Below, piece by piece: positions 43,707-51,792 of a stretch of DNA of 64,000 nucleotides. The stretch comes from Actinacidiphila epipremni (GTDB taxonomy: Bacteria; Actinomycetota; Actinomycetes; Streptomycetales; Streptomycetaceae). The stretch is from assembly GCF_012034175.1 (NCBI RefSeq), contig NZ_JAATEJ010000006.1, positions 62,001 to 126,000 on the forward strand. Direction: 5' to 3'. The translations under genes were made by a program, and so were the position numbers. Each line of letters begins with the position of its first letter. Positions within the stretch are counted from its first letter, which is position 1. Below the pieces are notes generated by a model. The model did not search any database. It was not told the DNA's origin and was given only the letters and a program-made list of their open reading frames with translations.

Positions 43707-45217
43707 TGCTGCCCGTCCTTCGCTCCGGGGCCGCGTCCGGCCGTACCGCCCGCCTGCTCCTCGCGCTGCCGCCACCATTCGCGGAAGGAGCGCGCGGGCA
43801 GCTCCGGCAGCTCCCGGCTGCCGGTCCAGGCGCCGGCGGCCTTGCCGGGCAGCCGCCGCGGGTGCAGCCGGCGGGTACGCGTCGCGAGCCGCTGGGTGGC
43901 GCCCCACGCCGCCGGGTGGTCCAGGGCCCAGCGGCCGGCCCGCATCGCGGCGCGCTCGGCCGCGTGCCCCTTGGCCGGCCGGATCGTGGTCCGTACGCCC
44001 GCGCGGGTGACCTCGCCGCCCTCGACGACCCGCTCGCGCAGCGACACCAGCACCTCGGGGATGTCGATGGCGACCGGGCAGACCTCGTAGCAGGCCCCGC
44101 ACAGCGACGAGGCGTACGGCAGCGACGCGTCCAGCGGGGTGCCGGTGCCGCGCAGCTGCGGGGTGAGGATCGCGCCGATCGGCCCGGGGTAGGCGGAGTT
44201 GTACGCGTGGCCGCCGGCCCGCTCGTACACCGGGCACACATTCAGGCACGCCGAGCAGCGGATGCACCGCAGCGCCTGCCGGCCGACCTCGTCGGCGAGG
44301 GTGTCGGTGCGGCCGTTGTCCAGCAGGACGAGGTGGAAGGTGCGCGGGCCGTCGCCGTCCGTGGTCCCGGTGAAGGTCGTGGTGTAGGGGTTCATCCGCT
44401 CGGCGGTGGAGGACCGCGGCAGCGTCTGCAGGAAGATCTCCAGGTCCTGCCAGGTGGGCACGACCTTCTCGATCCCGGCGACGGTGATCAGCGTCTCGGG
44501 CAGCGTCAGGCACATCCGCCCGTTGCCCTCCGACTCCAGCACCACCATGGTGCCGGTCTCGGCGACCATGAAGTTCGCCCCGGAGACGGCGACCTTGGCC
44601 CGCAGGAACTTCTCCCGCAGGTGCAGCCGCGCGGCCTCCGCGAGGTCCCCGGGCGTGTCGGACAGGCCCTCGGGCGCCGGGCGGCCCCACTGCGCCATCC
44701 GGTCGCGGAAGGTGTCGCGGATCTGCGAGCGGTTCTTGTGGATGGCCGGGACCAGGATATGCGAGGGCCGGTCGTCGGCGAGCTGCACGATCAGCTCGGC
44801 CAGGTCCGTCTCGTACGCGCGGATGCCCGCCTCGGCCAGCGCCTCGTTGAGGCCGATCTCCTGGGTGGCCATCGACTTGACCTTGATGACCTCGCTCTCG
44901 CCGGTCTCCTGGACCAGGCGCGTGACGATCGCGTTGGCCTCGTCGGCGTCGGCGGCCCAGTGCACGGTGCCGCCCGCGGCGCTGACCGCGGCCTCCAACC
45001 GGAGCAGGTAGTGGTCCAGGTGGCGCAGCGTGTGGTCCTTGACGGCGGCGCCCGCCGCCCGCAGCTCGGCCCAGTCGGCGAGTTCGGCGACCGCGGCGGC
45101 GCGCTTGGCGCGGATGGTGTGGGTGGCGTGCCGCAGGTTCGCCCGCAGCTGCGTGTCCTTCGTCGCGGACGCGGCGGCCTGCGGGAAGGTCGGCAGGCCC
45201 AGATATGTGGTGCTCAT
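43703..45217 (-). CDS. lutB: LutB, iron-sulfur LUD-domain lactate utilisation protein
   Basis: 504 residues; the ATG at 45217 overlaps the lutA stop (ATGA). N-terminal LUD domain (SMATQEIGLNEALAEAG, FMVAETGTMVVLESEGNGR), then a ferredoxin-like region with two 4Fe-4S clusters (CIRCSACLNVCPVY and CGACYEVCPVAIDIP) and a C-terminal extension ending in a Trp-rich helix (SFREWWRQREEQ). It is the electron-transfer subunit of the LutABC L-lactate oxidising system. Confidence 0.94.
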   Translation of the reverse strand: MSTTYLGLPTFPQAAASATKDTQLRANLRHATHTIRAKRAAAVAELADWAELRAAGAAVKDHTLRHLDHYLLRLEAAVSAAGGTVHWAADADEANAIVTRLVQETGESEVIKVKSMATQEIGLNEALAEAGIRAYETDLAELIVQLADDRPSHILVPAIHKNRSQIRDTFRDRMAQWGRPAPEGLSDTPGDLAEAARLHLREKFLRAKVAVSGANFMVAETGTMVVLESEGNGRMCLTLPETLITVAGIEKVVPTWQDLEIFLQTLPRSSTAERMNPYTTTFTGTTDGDGPRTFHLVLLDNGRTDTLADEVGRQALRCIRCSACLNVCPVYERAGGHAYNSAYPGPIGAILTPQLRGTGTPLDASLPYASSLCGACYEVCPVAIDIPEVLVSLRERVVEGGEVTRAGVRTTIRPAKGHAAERAAMRAGRWALDHPAAWGATQRLATRTRRLHPRRLPGKAAGAWTGSRELPELPARSFREWWRQREEQAGGTAGRGPGAKDGQQ

Positions 45218-46044
45218 CGGATCTTTCCCGCACTTTCCGTGGCAATATGCGCAGCCGCTGCCGTATCGGCCCCGGTCGCCGCCTCCGGCACGGCGTACGG
45301 GTGCTCGCGGGTCGAGGCCAGGACCTCGGCGAGGTGGACGGTGCGCATCGGCGCCGCCGTCCTGCGCAGGATGCCGTCCAGGTGCATCAGGCAGGAGTTG
45401 TCCGCGCCGCACAGCAGCCCGGCGCCGGTGCTCAGCGCGTTGCCGGTCTTGTCCCGGCCCATCGCGGCCGACACGTCCGGGTTCTTGACCGCGAAGGTGC
45501 CGCCGAAGCCGCAGCATTCATCGGCCCCCGGCAGCTCCCGCAGCTCCAGCCCCTCCACCGCCTCCAGCAGCCGCCGCGGCCGGTCGCCGAGCCCCAGCAT
45601 CCGCAGTCCGTGGCAGGACGGGTGGTACGTGACCGGGTGCGGGAAGTACGCGCCGACGTCCGTGACCCCCAGGACGTCCACCAGGAACTCGGTCAGCTCG
45701 TACGTCCTGGCCGCCAGCGACGCGCCGGCCCGCGCCAGTTCGCCGCCGCGGCCCTCGCCCTGCGCCCGCGCGCCGATCCGCGGGTAGTTGTCGCGCACCA
45801 TGGCAGCGCAGGAGCCCGAGGGGGTGACCACGTGGTCGTAGCCCTCGAACGCCGCCGCCATCCGGCGCACCAGCGGCTCGGTCTCGTGCCGGTAGCCGGT
45901 GTTGAACTGCGGCTGCCCGCAGCACGACTGGGCGGCGGGGAAGTCCACGCTCACGCCCAGCCGCTCCAGCAGGCGCACCGTCGCCTGCCCCGTGCCGGGG
46001 TAGAGCAGGTCGTTCACGCAGGTCACGAAAAGCGCTACGCGCAT
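45214..46044 (-). CDS. lutA: LutA, cysteine-rich iron-sulfur lactate utilisation protein
   Basis: 276 residues; GGAGG precedes the ATG at 46044. Two CCG domains: SCCGQPQFNTG (Cys41-Cys42) and DECCGFGGTF near residue 180, the ligands for the noncubane iron-sulfur cluster of this family. The last 35 residues are a variable tail. It is the first gene of the operon, with lutB and lutC overlapping in sequence, so a single transcript is near certain. A perfect palindrome at 46136-46146 is the best candidate for its operator. Confidence 0.94.
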   Translation of the reverse strand: MRVALFVTCVNDLLYPGTGQATVRLLERLGVSVDFPAAQSCCGQPQFNTGYRHETEPLVRRMAAAFEGYDHVVTPSGSCAAMVRDNYPRIGARAQGEGRGGELARAGASLAARTYELTEFLVDVLGVTDVGAYFPHPVTYHPSCHGLRMLGLGDRPRRLLEAVEGLELRELPGADECCGFGGTFAVKNPDVSAAMGRDKTGNALSTGAGLLCGADNSCLMHLDGILRRTAAPMRTVHLAEVLASTREHPYAVPEAATGADTAAAAHIATESAGKIR

Positions 46045-46135
46045 GGGTCCTCCGCGCCGCTCCGGCGCGGGCCGGGCTGATCTCGATCACGCATGCGCTC
46101 ATACTGCCGCAATCGACCGCGGTTAGGGAAGGTAG

Positions 46136-46146
46136 ACATCGGATGT
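46136..46146. promoter_or_regulatory. Palindrome upstream of lutABC
   Basis: ACATC-G-GATGT, perfect 11-bp odd palindrome (13 of 15 when extended), 92 bases upstream of lutA. FadR-subfamily GntR regulators of lactate genes bind short palindromes of this kind; no such gene is adjacent. Confidence 0.4.
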
Positions 46147-46244
46147 TTGTTCCGTCCGGCGCTGCGTAAGCCACGGGAGAATCACCCGGTGCCATATGCC
46201 GAGCCCCGGCAGCCGGCCGGCCGGTTCACCCCCCGGCGGCGGGT

Positions 46245-47354
46245 TCACCCGGCGAGCGACGCCTCGCGCGGCTGCGCGCCCGGCGACGGCGCGCCCGCCA
46301 GCAGGGCCCGGATCTCCCGGACCGCGGCGCGCCCCGCGCGGTTGGCGCCGATCGTGCTCGCCGAGGGCCCGTAGCCGACCAGGTGCACCCGCGGGTCCTT
46401 GACCACCCGGGTGCCCTCCACCCGTATGCCGCCGCCCGGCTCGCGCAGCCGCAGCGGGGCGAGGTGGTCCAGGGCGGCGCGGAAGCCGGTCGCCCACACG
46501 ATCACGTCGGCCTCCAGCGTGCGCCCGTCGTCCCACGCGACGCCCTGCGGGGTGATCCGGTCGAACATGGGCCGGCGGTCCAGGACGCCGCGGGCACGCG
46601 CCTGCCGCACCGCCTCGGTCGCCGCGAGGCCGGTCACGCTCACCACGCTCTGCGGCGGCAGCCCCCTGCGCACCCGCTGCTCCACCCGCGCGACCGCCGC
46701 ACGTCCCCAGTCCTCGTCGAAGGCCATGTCGCGGAAGACCGGCGGCCGGCGGGTCACCCAGGTGGTGCGGGCCACCTCCGCCAGCTCGATCAGCAGCTGC
46801 ACCGCGGACGTACCGCCGCCGACGACCACCACGTGCCTGCCCGCGAACTCGGCGGCGCCCCGGTAGCCGGCGGTGTGCAACTGGCGGCCGAGGAAGGTCT
46901 CCTGACCCGGGTAGTACGGCACGAAGGGCCGGTCCCAGGTGCCGGTGGCGTTGAGCAGCGCCCGGGCCGCCCATGTCCCCGCGTCCGTCTCGACCAGCAG
47001 CCGCCCGCCGCCGCCCTCGCGTACCGCGGTGACGTCCACCGGGCGGTGCACCCGCAGGTCGAAGGCGCGCTCGTAGCGGGCGAAGTAGCCGGCCACGACC
47101 TCGGCCGACGGCCGCCCCGGGTCCGCCTCGCCGAGCGGCATCCCGGGCAGGTCGTGCACGCGGTGCGCCTTGCCGTACGTCAGCGACGGCCAGCGGTACT
47201 GCCACGCGCCGCCCGGGCCGGGGGAGTGGTCCAGCACCGCGAACCCGGCGCCCGGCCCGAGACCGGCCCGGCGCAGGAAGTACCCGGCCGACAGGCCCGC
47301 CTGCCCCGCCCCGACCACCGCGACCTCGACCTCGCGCACCGCATCGCTGCTCAT
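46245..47354 (-). CDS. Flavin-containing monooxygenase-like NAD(P)/FAD oxidoreductase
   Basis: 369 residues; the ATG at 47354 overlaps the stop of the GH3 gene (ATGA). FAD motif VAVVGAGQAGLSAGYFLRR, a second nucleotide motif VVVVGGGTSAVQLLIELAE, and the C-terminal ATGF signature (VIVWATGFRAALDHL) of the FMO/Trk-type group. It resembles ArsO-like single-component flavoproteins that hydroxylate small molecules with NADPH and oxygen; no arsenic genes are near. Coupling to a GH3-type gene under a DasR-like site is unexpected. Substrate unknown. Confidence 0.85.
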   Translation of the reverse strand: MSSDAVREVEVAVVGAGQAGLSAGYFLRRAGLGPGAGFAVLDHSPGPGGAWQYRWPSLTYGKAHRVHDLPGMPLGEADPGRPSAEVVAGYFARYERAFDLRVHRPVDVTAVREGGGGRLLVETDAGTWAARALLNATGTWDRPFVPYYPGQETFLGRQLHTAGYRGAAEFAGRHVVVVGGGTSAVQLLIELAEVARTTWVTRRPPVFRDMAFDEDWGRAAVARVEQRVRRGLPPQSVVSVTGLAATEAVRQARARGVLDRRPMFDRITPQGVAWDDGRTLEADVIVWATGFRAALDHLAPLRLREPGGGIRVEGTRVVKDPRVHLVGYGPSASTIGANRAGRAAVREIRALLAGAPSPGAQPREASLAG

Positions 47355-48193
47355 GCACCCGGCAACGACGCGGGCCCGGTATTGCTTCCCGGGGCAGCCG
47401 CCGGCATCCTCGGCTCCGACGCCCAGCGGCGCAGCCGGGCCACGCGTTCCGCCGCCTCCTCCAGCCGGCCCTGCGGCAGGTCGCCGTCGGCCACCGCGCG
47501 GGCCGCGGCGGCGTGGATCGCGTCCCGTACCCCGGCGCCGCTGGACGGCCCGAGCCGGACCAGGTCCACCCCCGCGATCCAGGCCAGCACGGCGGCGCCC
47601 GGCACGCCCCAGCCCTCGACGATCGCCGGCGCGTCCAGGGTGTCGCTGAGCACCACCCCGGCGTAGCCCAGCTCGCCGCGCAGCACCCCCGTGACCGCCC
47701 GCGCGCTGAACACCGTGGGGCACGGCCGGCCGCCGGGCACCGGGGCGTGCCCGGCGGTGATCGCCCGGACGCCCGCCGCGGCGCCCTCGGCGAAGGGCCG
47801 CAGGCTGTAGCTGCCGCCGGCGGTGAACGGGCCGAGGGCGGCGGCCACGCCGTGCGTCTGGAGGTCGGTGACGAAGACCCGGGTGTCGTCCGCACGCGGC
47901 CCGGGGCGTACGGCCAGATGGAGGTTCGCGCCCGCCGCGACGAGCTCGGCCGCCGCCGCGCTGCCGTCGCCGTAGCCGCGCGGCGGCGGCCCGGCGTGGC
48001 CGGTGAGCGCGTCGGGCAGCGCGGCCTTCAGCGCCTCCGCGGTCGCCCGCGCCTCGTCGGTGCCGTGCGCGGCCACGGCGGCGCCGGGGGAGCCGCTTTC
48101 GAGGCTGCGCAGGATCCAGTCGGGCAGCCGGCCCTCCCGGCCCCGTACGGTGGGCAGCAGACAGGAGTCGACCAGTGCGGTGAGCCGGCGCAA
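47351..48193 (-). CDS. GH3 (NagZ-like) glycosidase, missing the acid/base loop
   Basis: 280 residues from a TTG at 48193, chosen because GGAGGGG precedes it by nine bases and because longer forms would run through the DasR-like site at 48250-48265. GH3 features: the VTDLQTHGVAAALGPF segment, RPFAEGAAAGVRAITAGHAPVPG and the nucleophile region GVVLSDTLDAPAI with Asp in the expected place. The KHFPGHG loop that supplies the acid/base histidine in beta-N-acetylglucosaminidases is absent. It is shorter than NagZ (about 340). It may be inactive or a binding protein. Co-translated with the monooxygenase. Confidence 0.8.
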   Translation of the reverse strand: MRRLTALVDSCLLPTVRGREGRLPDWILRSLESGSPGAAVAAHGTDEARATAEALKAALPDALTGHAGPPPRGYGDGSAAAAELVAAGANLHLAVRPGPRADDTRVFVTDLQTHGVAAALGPFTAGGSYSLRPFAEGAAAGVRAITAGHAPVPGGRPCPTVFSARAVTGVLRGELGYAGVVLSDTLDAPAIVEGWGVPGAAVLAWIAGVDLVRLGPSSGAGVRDAIHAAAARAVADGDLPQGRLEEAAERVARLRRWASEPRMPAAAPGSNTGPASLPGA

Positions 48194-48249
48194 CGCGTTC
48201 GCCCCCTCCGGGCCGCGGGCGGGAACCGGACGGTGGTCCGGGCCCGCTG

Positions 48250-48265
48250 AATGGTACAGACCAAT
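48250..48265. promoter_or_regulatory. DasR-like operator (dre) upstream of GH3 gene
   Basis: AATGGTACAGACCAAT matches 12 of 16 positions of the remembered dre consensus ACTGGTCTAGACCAGT and keeps the TGGT / AGACCA core. It lies 57 bases before the GH3 start and 120 bases before the divergent YjbQ gene. DasR is the GntR regulator of N-acetylglucosamine use in streptomycetes, which fits a NagZ-like target. Confidence 0.65.
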
Positions 48266-48384
48266 CCCCGTCCCCGGCAACGAGCCCTCGCTCGGCCAGG
48301 ACCGCACGGCGAACTCCGGCCACGCACAAGGCGACACGCCCGTGCGCGCATGGCGGGAAACGGCCCCCGGGGCACAATGGGCCC

Positions 48385-48807
48385 ATGGCTGACCGTTTCC
48401 GTTCCCGGCTGATCGACGTGTCCACCGGCTCCGCAGAGAACGTCCACGACCTGACGGCGGACTGCGCCGCCTTCCTGCGCGAGGAGGCCGCCGGCCGGGA
48501 CGGGCTGCTCAACGTGTTCGTGCCGCACGCCACCGCCGGTGTCGCGCTCATCGAGACCGGCGCCGGCAGCGACGACGACCTGCTCGCCGCGCTACGGGAC
48601 CTGCTGCCCGCCGACGACCGCTGGCGGCACCGGCACGGCAGCCGCGGCCACGGCCGCGACCACGTGCTGCCCGCGTTCGTGCCCCCGCACGCCACGCTCC
48701 CGGTGCTCGGCGGCGAACTGGAGCTCGGCACCTGGCAGTCCGTCGTCCTGGTCGACACCAACGGCGACAACCCCCGCCGCCAGGTGCGCCTGAGCTTCCT
48801 CGGCTGA
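48385..48807 (+). CDS. YjbQ / UPF0047 family protein
   Basis: 140 residues covering the whole family fold. Signature segments: LLNVFVPHATAGVALIETGAGSDDDLL (read in parts), DDRWRHRHGSRGHGRDHVLPAFVPP and GTWQSVVLVDTNGDNPRRQV. The cluster of His residues around HRHG and GHGRDH probably binds metal. Some members have thiamine phosphate synthase activity in vitro, but the physiological role is unclear. CACAAT six bases before the ATG could be a weak leaderless -10. Divergent from the GH3 gene, so the dre may affect it too. Confidence 0.88.
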   Translation: MADRFRSRLIDVSTGSAENVHDLTADCAAFLREEAAGRDGLLNVFVPHATAGVALIETGAGSDDDLLAALRDLLPADDRWRHRHGSRGHGRDHVLPAFVPPHATLPVLGGELELGTWQSVVLVDTNGDNPRRQVRLSFLG

Positions 48808-48831
48808 CCGCGCGCCCCCGGCCCCCGGGCG

Positions 48832-49908
48832 TCAGCCCCCGACCTGCCCCGACGTCAGGAAGCCCGCCAGGTCGTAGCGCACCGGCTCCTCCAGCTGGGC
48901 GTACGTGCACTGCTCCGGCTCGCGGTCCGGCCGCCAGCGGCGGAACTGCGCCGTATGGCGGAAACGGTCGCCCTGCATATGGTCGTAGGCGACCTCCACG
49001 ACCCGCTCGGGGCGCAGCGGCAGCCACGACAGGTCCTTCTTGCCCGTCCACCGGCTTGGCCCGCCCGGCAGCCGCCCGCCGGCCTGCGCCTCCTCGCTGG
49101 TCCACGCCTCCCACGGGTGCCCGGCCACCGACTCCATGAGCAGCGGCGCCAGTTCCTCCATCAGCTGGGCCCGCCGCCGCATCGGGAAGGACGCGCACAC
49201 CCCGACGTGCTGCAGCCGCCCGCCGCCGTCGAACAGCCCCAGCAGCAGCGAGCCCACCACCGGGCCGCTCTTGTGCTGCCGCAGACCCGCCACCACGCAG
49301 TCCGCGGTGCGCTCGTGCTTGACCTTCACCAGCGCCCGCTCACCCGGCCGGTACGGCAGCTGCGGCGGCTTGGCCACGATGCCGTCGAGCCCCGCGCCCT
49401 CGAAGCGGTCGAACCAGTCCCCGGCGAGCGCCGGGTCGCCGGTCGCCGGCGCGGTGAAGACCGGCGCGCCGGCGTCCCGCAGCGCCCGCGTCAGCGCGCC
49501 CCTGCGCTCGCTCTGCGGCTCGTCCATCAGCGACCGGTCGCCGAGCGCCAGCAGGTCGAAGGCGACAAAGCTCGCCGGTGTCACCTCCGCCAGATGGCGG
49601 ACCCGCGACTGCGCCGGATGGATACGCTCCAGCAGCGCGTCGAAGTCCAGCCGCCCGCCGCGGGTGATGACGATCTCGCCGTCCAGCACGCACCGCCGCG
49701 GGATGTGCTCGCGCAGCGCCGCCACGACCTCGGGGAAGTAGCGGGTGAGCGGCTTGGTGGAGCGGCTGCCCAGCTCGATCTCGTCGCCGTCCCGGAACAC
49801 GATCGCCCGGAAGCCGTCCCACTTGGCCTCGTACTGCATCCCCGGCGGGATGGCCCGGGCGGTCTTGGCGAGCATCGGCTGCACTGGGGGCATCACCGGC
49901 AGGTCCAT
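48832..49908 (-). CDS. ATP-dependent DNA ligase (LigC/LigD-ligase type)
   Basis: 358 residues, ATG at 49908. Adenylation domain with the nucleophilic lysine in motif I (EAKWDGFRAIVF), motif III (VAFDLLAL), motif IV (GLDGIVAKPP) and motif V (LVKVKHERTADCVVAG), then an OB-fold domain (SLLLGLFDGGGRLQHVGVCA). Such ligases join DNA ends in actinobacterial nonhomologous end-joining or backup repair. It is divergent, 67 bases apart, from a LigD-type polymerase gene, the two activities that are fused in LigD. No ku gene is visible. Confidence 0.92.
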   Translation of the reverse strand: MDLPVMPPVQPMLAKTARAIPPGMQYEAKWDGFRAIVFRDGDEIELGSRSTKPLTRYFPEVVAALREHIPRRCVLDGEIVITRGGRLDFDALLERIHPAQSRVRHLAEVTPASFVAFDLLALGDRSLMDEPQSERRGALTRALRDAGAPVFTAPATGDPALAGDWFDRFEGAGLDGIVAKPPQLPYRPGERALVKVKHERTADCVVAGLRQHKSGPVVGSLLLGLFDGGGRLQHVGVCASFPMRRRAQLMEELAPLLMESVAGHPWEAWTSEEAQAGGRLPGGPSRWTGKKDLSWLPLRPERVVEVAYDHMQGDRFRHTAQFRRWRPDREPEQCTYAQLEEPVRYDLAGFLTSGQVGG

Positions 49909-49962
49909 GCCCCGATTGTGCGCGCCGGGGCCGCACGGGGCGCGCCGGCGGGCCGCCCGGCC

Positions 49963-49968
49963 TAGCGT
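49963..49968 (+). promoter_or_regulatory. -10 hexamer for a leaderless transcript (LigD-type polymerase)
   Basis: TAGCGT, seven bases before the ATG at 49976; no Shine-Dalgarno sequence. Confidence 0.5.
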
Positions 49969-49975
49969 GGGGGGC

Positions 49976-50989
49976 ATGGCACAGACGCTGGAGCTGACCG
50001 TCGGCGACCGCACGGTGCGGGTGTCGCACCCGGACAAGGTCTACTTCCCGCAGCGCGGCCTGACCAAGGCCGACCTCGTGCGCTACTACCTCGCCGTCGG
50101 CGACGGCATCCTGCGGGCCCTGCGCAACCGCCCCACCACCCTGGAGCGGTACGTCGACGGCGTCGAGGGCGAGTCGTTCTTCCAGAAGCGCGCGCCGAAG
50201 AACCTGCCCGACTGGATCCCGACCGGCCGCATCGCCTTCCCCAGCGGGCGCTACGCCGACGAGATCTGCCCCACCGAGGTCGCCGCGGTGCTCTGGGCCG
50301 CCAACCTCGGCACCTTCACCTTCCACCCCTGGCCGGTGCGCCGCGGCGACACCGAGCACCCCGACGAACTGCGCATCGACCTCGACCCGCAGCCCGGCAC
50401 CGGCTTCGCCGACGCGGTGCGCGCCGCCGGGCAGCTGCGCGAGGTGCTGGAGGGCCTGGGCCTGCGCGGCTGGCCCAAGACGTCGGGCGGGCGGGGCCTG
50501 CACGTCTTCGTGCCCATCGCGCCGGAGTGGACCTTCACCCAGGTGCGCCGCTCGGCCATCGCGGTGGCCCGCGAGCTGGAGCGCCGCGACCCCGGGCGGA
50601 TCACCACGGCCTGGTGGAAGGAGGAGCGCGGCAGCAAGATCTTCGTGGACTACAACCAGACCGCGCGCGACCGCACCATCGCCAGCGCCTACTCCGTGCG
50701 CCCCTTCGCGCACGCCCCCGTCTCCGCCCCGCTGGACTGGGAGGAGCTGGCCGACATCGCGCCCGCCGACTTCGACATCGTCACCATGCCCGCCCGCTAC
50801 GCCGAGACCGGCGACCTGCACGCCGACATGGACGACCACGCCTTCCGCCTCGACGCCGCCCTCGACCTCGCCGCCCGCGACGAACGCGACCACGGCCTCG
50901 GCGACCTGCCCTACCCGCCCGAGCACCCCAAGATGAAGGGCGAGCCCAAGCGCGTCCAGCCCAGCAGGGCCAGGAAGACCGCGGACTGA
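49976..50989 (+). CDS. LigD-type primase-polymerase (end-joining polymerase)
   Basis: 337 residues, start fixed by the leaderless -10. Archaeo-eukaryotic primase-like polymerase domain of LigD: VRVSHPDKVYFPQ at the start, the catalytic DxD in ELRIDLDPQPG, GWPKTSGGRGLHVFVPI (the SGxxGxH motif) and IFVDYNQTARDRTIASAYS near the end. It extends or fills in broken DNA ends with ribo- or deoxynucleotides before ligation. The ligase domain is not fused but encoded divergently next door. Confidence 0.93.
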   Translation: MAQTLELTVGDRTVRVSHPDKVYFPQRGLTKADLVRYYLAVGDGILRALRNRPTTLERYVDGVEGESFFQKRAPKNLPDWIPTGRIAFPSGRYADEICPTEVAAVLWAANLGTFTFHPWPVRRGDTEHPDELRIDLDPQPGTGFADAVRAAGQLREVLEGLGLRGWPKTSGGRGLHVFVPIAPEWTFTQVRRSAIAVARELERRDPGRITTAWWKEERGSKIFVDYNQTARDRTIASAYSVRPFAHAPVSAPLDWEELADIAPADFDIVTMPARYAETGDLHADMDDHAFRLDAALDLAARDERDHGLGDLPYPPEHPKMKGEPKRVQPSRARKTAD

Positions 50990-51011
50990 GCAGCGACCCG
51001 CCCGGCCGCCG

Positions 51012-51551
51012 CTACCTCGCCTCGGGCCGCCCGGGCTCCGCTCCGGTCTCCGCCCCGGCTGCCGCCCGGCTCTCCGCCCCCGCCTCCACCGCCAGCGCCT
51101 CGACCAGCGGCAGCACCCGGTAGGCCACGCGTTCGCTGAGGGCTATCTCGGTCCGGATCCGCACCACGCCGGGCAGCCGGCCGAGCCGCTGGATGACCGA
51201 CTCCAGATGCGCGTTGTCCCGCGCCACGACCCGGGTGAGCAGGTCGCCGCCGCTGCCGGCGACCGAGAACGCCTCGACGATCTCCGGCACGTCCGCCAAC
51301 GCGCCGCCCACCTCGTCCAGATGGCCGCGGGCGACCTCGATCCGCACGAAGGCCAGCACCGGATGGCCGAGCGCGGCGGGGGAGACCCGCGGGCCGGCCA
51401 CCGTGATGACGCCGTCGCGTTCCAGCCGTTCCAGCCGGGCCTGAAGGGTGCCGCGGGCCACCCCGAGGATACGGGCGTACCCGCGGACGCTGGTGCGCGG
51501 CTGGTCCAGCAGAAGCCGCAGTATGCGGGCGTCCAGGGCGTCGAAGGGCAT
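51012..51551 (-). CDS. Lrp/AsnC family transcriptional regulator
   Basis: 179 residues; GAGGAGA precedes the ATG at 51551. N-terminal helix-turn-helix (LDARILRLLLDQPRTSVRGYARILGVARGTLQARLERLERDG, read in parts) and a RAM ligand-binding domain (VLAFVRIEVARGHLDEV, SGGDLLTRVVARD). The last 25 residues are a low-complexity Ala/Glu/Gly tail. It should respond to an amino acid or small acid. Divergent from a lactonase gene; an 11-bp-armed inverted repeat lies 50-86 bases upstream. Confidence 0.9.
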   Translation of the reverse strand: MPFDALDARILRLLLDQPRTSVRGYARILGVARGTLQARLERLERDGVITVAGPRVSPAALGHPVLAFVRIEVARGHLDEVGGALADVPEIVEAFSVAGSGGDLLTRVVARDNAHLESVIQRLGRLPGVVRIRTEIALSERVAYRVLPLVEALAVEAGAESRAAAGAETGAEPGRPEAR

Positions 51552-51599
51552 GGGCCGGACGTCTCCTCGCGGTCGTCGGGGATCTCATGATCACCGTAC

Positions 51600-51637
51600 T
51601 GATGGCCCAACGGCCGACCGGCTACTTTGAGCCATCA
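51600..51637. promoter_or_regulatory. Inverted repeat upstream of lrp-like gene
   Basis: TGATGGCCCAA (51600-51610) and TTGAGCCATCA (51627-51637) pair at ten of eleven positions with a 16-base spacer. Likely Lrp operator. The rest of the 241-bp gap to the lactonase gene shows no gene. Confidence 0.55.
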
Positions 51638-51792
51638 CCGCAGCGAGCGGCCGTCGCCGCCACCCAACGGCCCCCGCCCGGCACCACCCGGGAGGGCCAC
51701 TGGCGGCGCCACACCGGCCCCGGAGAGGACGCGCGGCGCGCCAGGCACTACTCTCAGCCGCCGTACAGACATCAGGCGGAAGAGGTACGGCA

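Noticed and set aside
46093..46374. A small + strand gene in the lutA/monooxygenase gap
   Set aside because: No ribosome site, no recognisable sequence, and it runs into the antisense of the monooxygenase gene.
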